DNA of 64,000 bases from Iris pallida (taxonomy: Eukaryota; Streptophyta; Magnoliopsida; Asparagales; Iridaceae). Below, piece after piece: positions 63,783 through 64,000 of this stretch. Made by a program: the position numbers and the translations under genes. The stretch spans positions 1 through 64,000 of the forward strand of contig JANAVB010012075.1 in assembly GCA_029216955.1 (NCBI GenBank), written 5' to 3'. Below the pieces are notes generated by a model, which was given only the letters and a program-made list of their open reading frames with translations, was not told where the DNA came from and made no database searches. The stretch's first letter is position 1; every line of letters starts with the position of its first letter.

Positions 63783-64000
63783 GACTATTTTACTTTACTT
63801 GTGATTGATGACATATTATATATATTCAGTTATGTGGCATGTTCTTTATGTATCTTGTTACGTCCCTCTGAGGACCTGGTTATCTTTCCAGGTGTGTGCT
63901 TTGTAACTTTTCATAGGTGTTCAAGCCATGGTGGTGATCTTCTCCATTCCTTCGAAGATGATTGCTCTTGGTTCGTCTTTCCATTTTATCGATCATTTTC
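63783..64000 (+). repeat. Continuation of the element D LTR, right half
   Basis: After element E the sequence aligns with the LARD 2 LTR at about 50700-50900: TATTCAGTTxxxTGGCATG, CTTGTTACGTCCCTCTGAGG, then CCAGGTGTGTGCT and GATGATTGC. Together with 36196-38737 it forms one LTR split by element E. It continues past the window. Confidence 0.85.

Overview
This window is nuclear DNA from a flowering plant, most likely one with a large, retrotransposon-rich genome. I find no intact host gene, rRNA, tRNA or CRISPR. Nearly every stretch can be assigned to transposable elements stacked inside one another. The diagnostic families are plant-specific: a Tekay/Del-type chromovirus with a chromodomain integrase, two Tat/Ogre-type Ty3/gypsy elements, LARD-like non-autonomous elements with LTRs over 4 kb, and a CACTA transposon carrying fragments of plant genes.

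Layout. (A) 1-20303, minus strand: a decayed Tekay/Del-type element. Its 3' LTR (1-2684) is cut by the window edge, the integrase lies at 2811-4150, RNase H, RT and protease at 13619-15690, gag at 15669-16931, and the 5' LTR at 17179-20303. A 9.47 kb CACTA element (4151-13618, target duplication CAT) splits pol between RNase H and integrase and carries exon-like pieces of at least two recognisable plant genes, a POB1/LRB-type BTB protein and electron-transfer flavoprotein beta. (B) 20304-22032: the end of another LTR, into which element A seems to have inserted. (C) 22033-36195, minus strand: a Tat-type element that keeps only its LTR, primer site, 5' ORF and gag. Its 5' ORF is interrupted by a 10.1 kb LARD-like element (24566-34691, target duplication GCGCC). 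(D) 36196-38737 and 63783-64000: two halves of one long LTR related to both LARD families, split by element E. (E) 38738-63777, plus strand: a nearly complete Tat/Ogre-type element (target duplication ATTGG) with a 5' ORF, gag, protease, RT, RNase H, a second archaeal-type RNase H, integrase, and a long antisense gene before the 3' LTR. A second LARD-like element (46941-56439, target duplication AAAAG) sits inside the integrase zinc finger.

How they work together. Element A is the only chromovirus here with protein domains. The two LARDs share its LTR-end style, polypurine region and a similar sequence just inside the 5' LTR, so an intact relative of A could have mobilised them (inference). 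All coding regions carry stops or frameshifts, so everything looks dead. The most interesting structure is the antisense gene of element E (about 62560 down to 58087): it has its own TATA box, two credible introns, a plant-mobile-domain-like core and a coiled-coil tail. A repeated TATGCGCCCA word lies in its first intron, in the LTRs and in the 5' ORF region of the same element.
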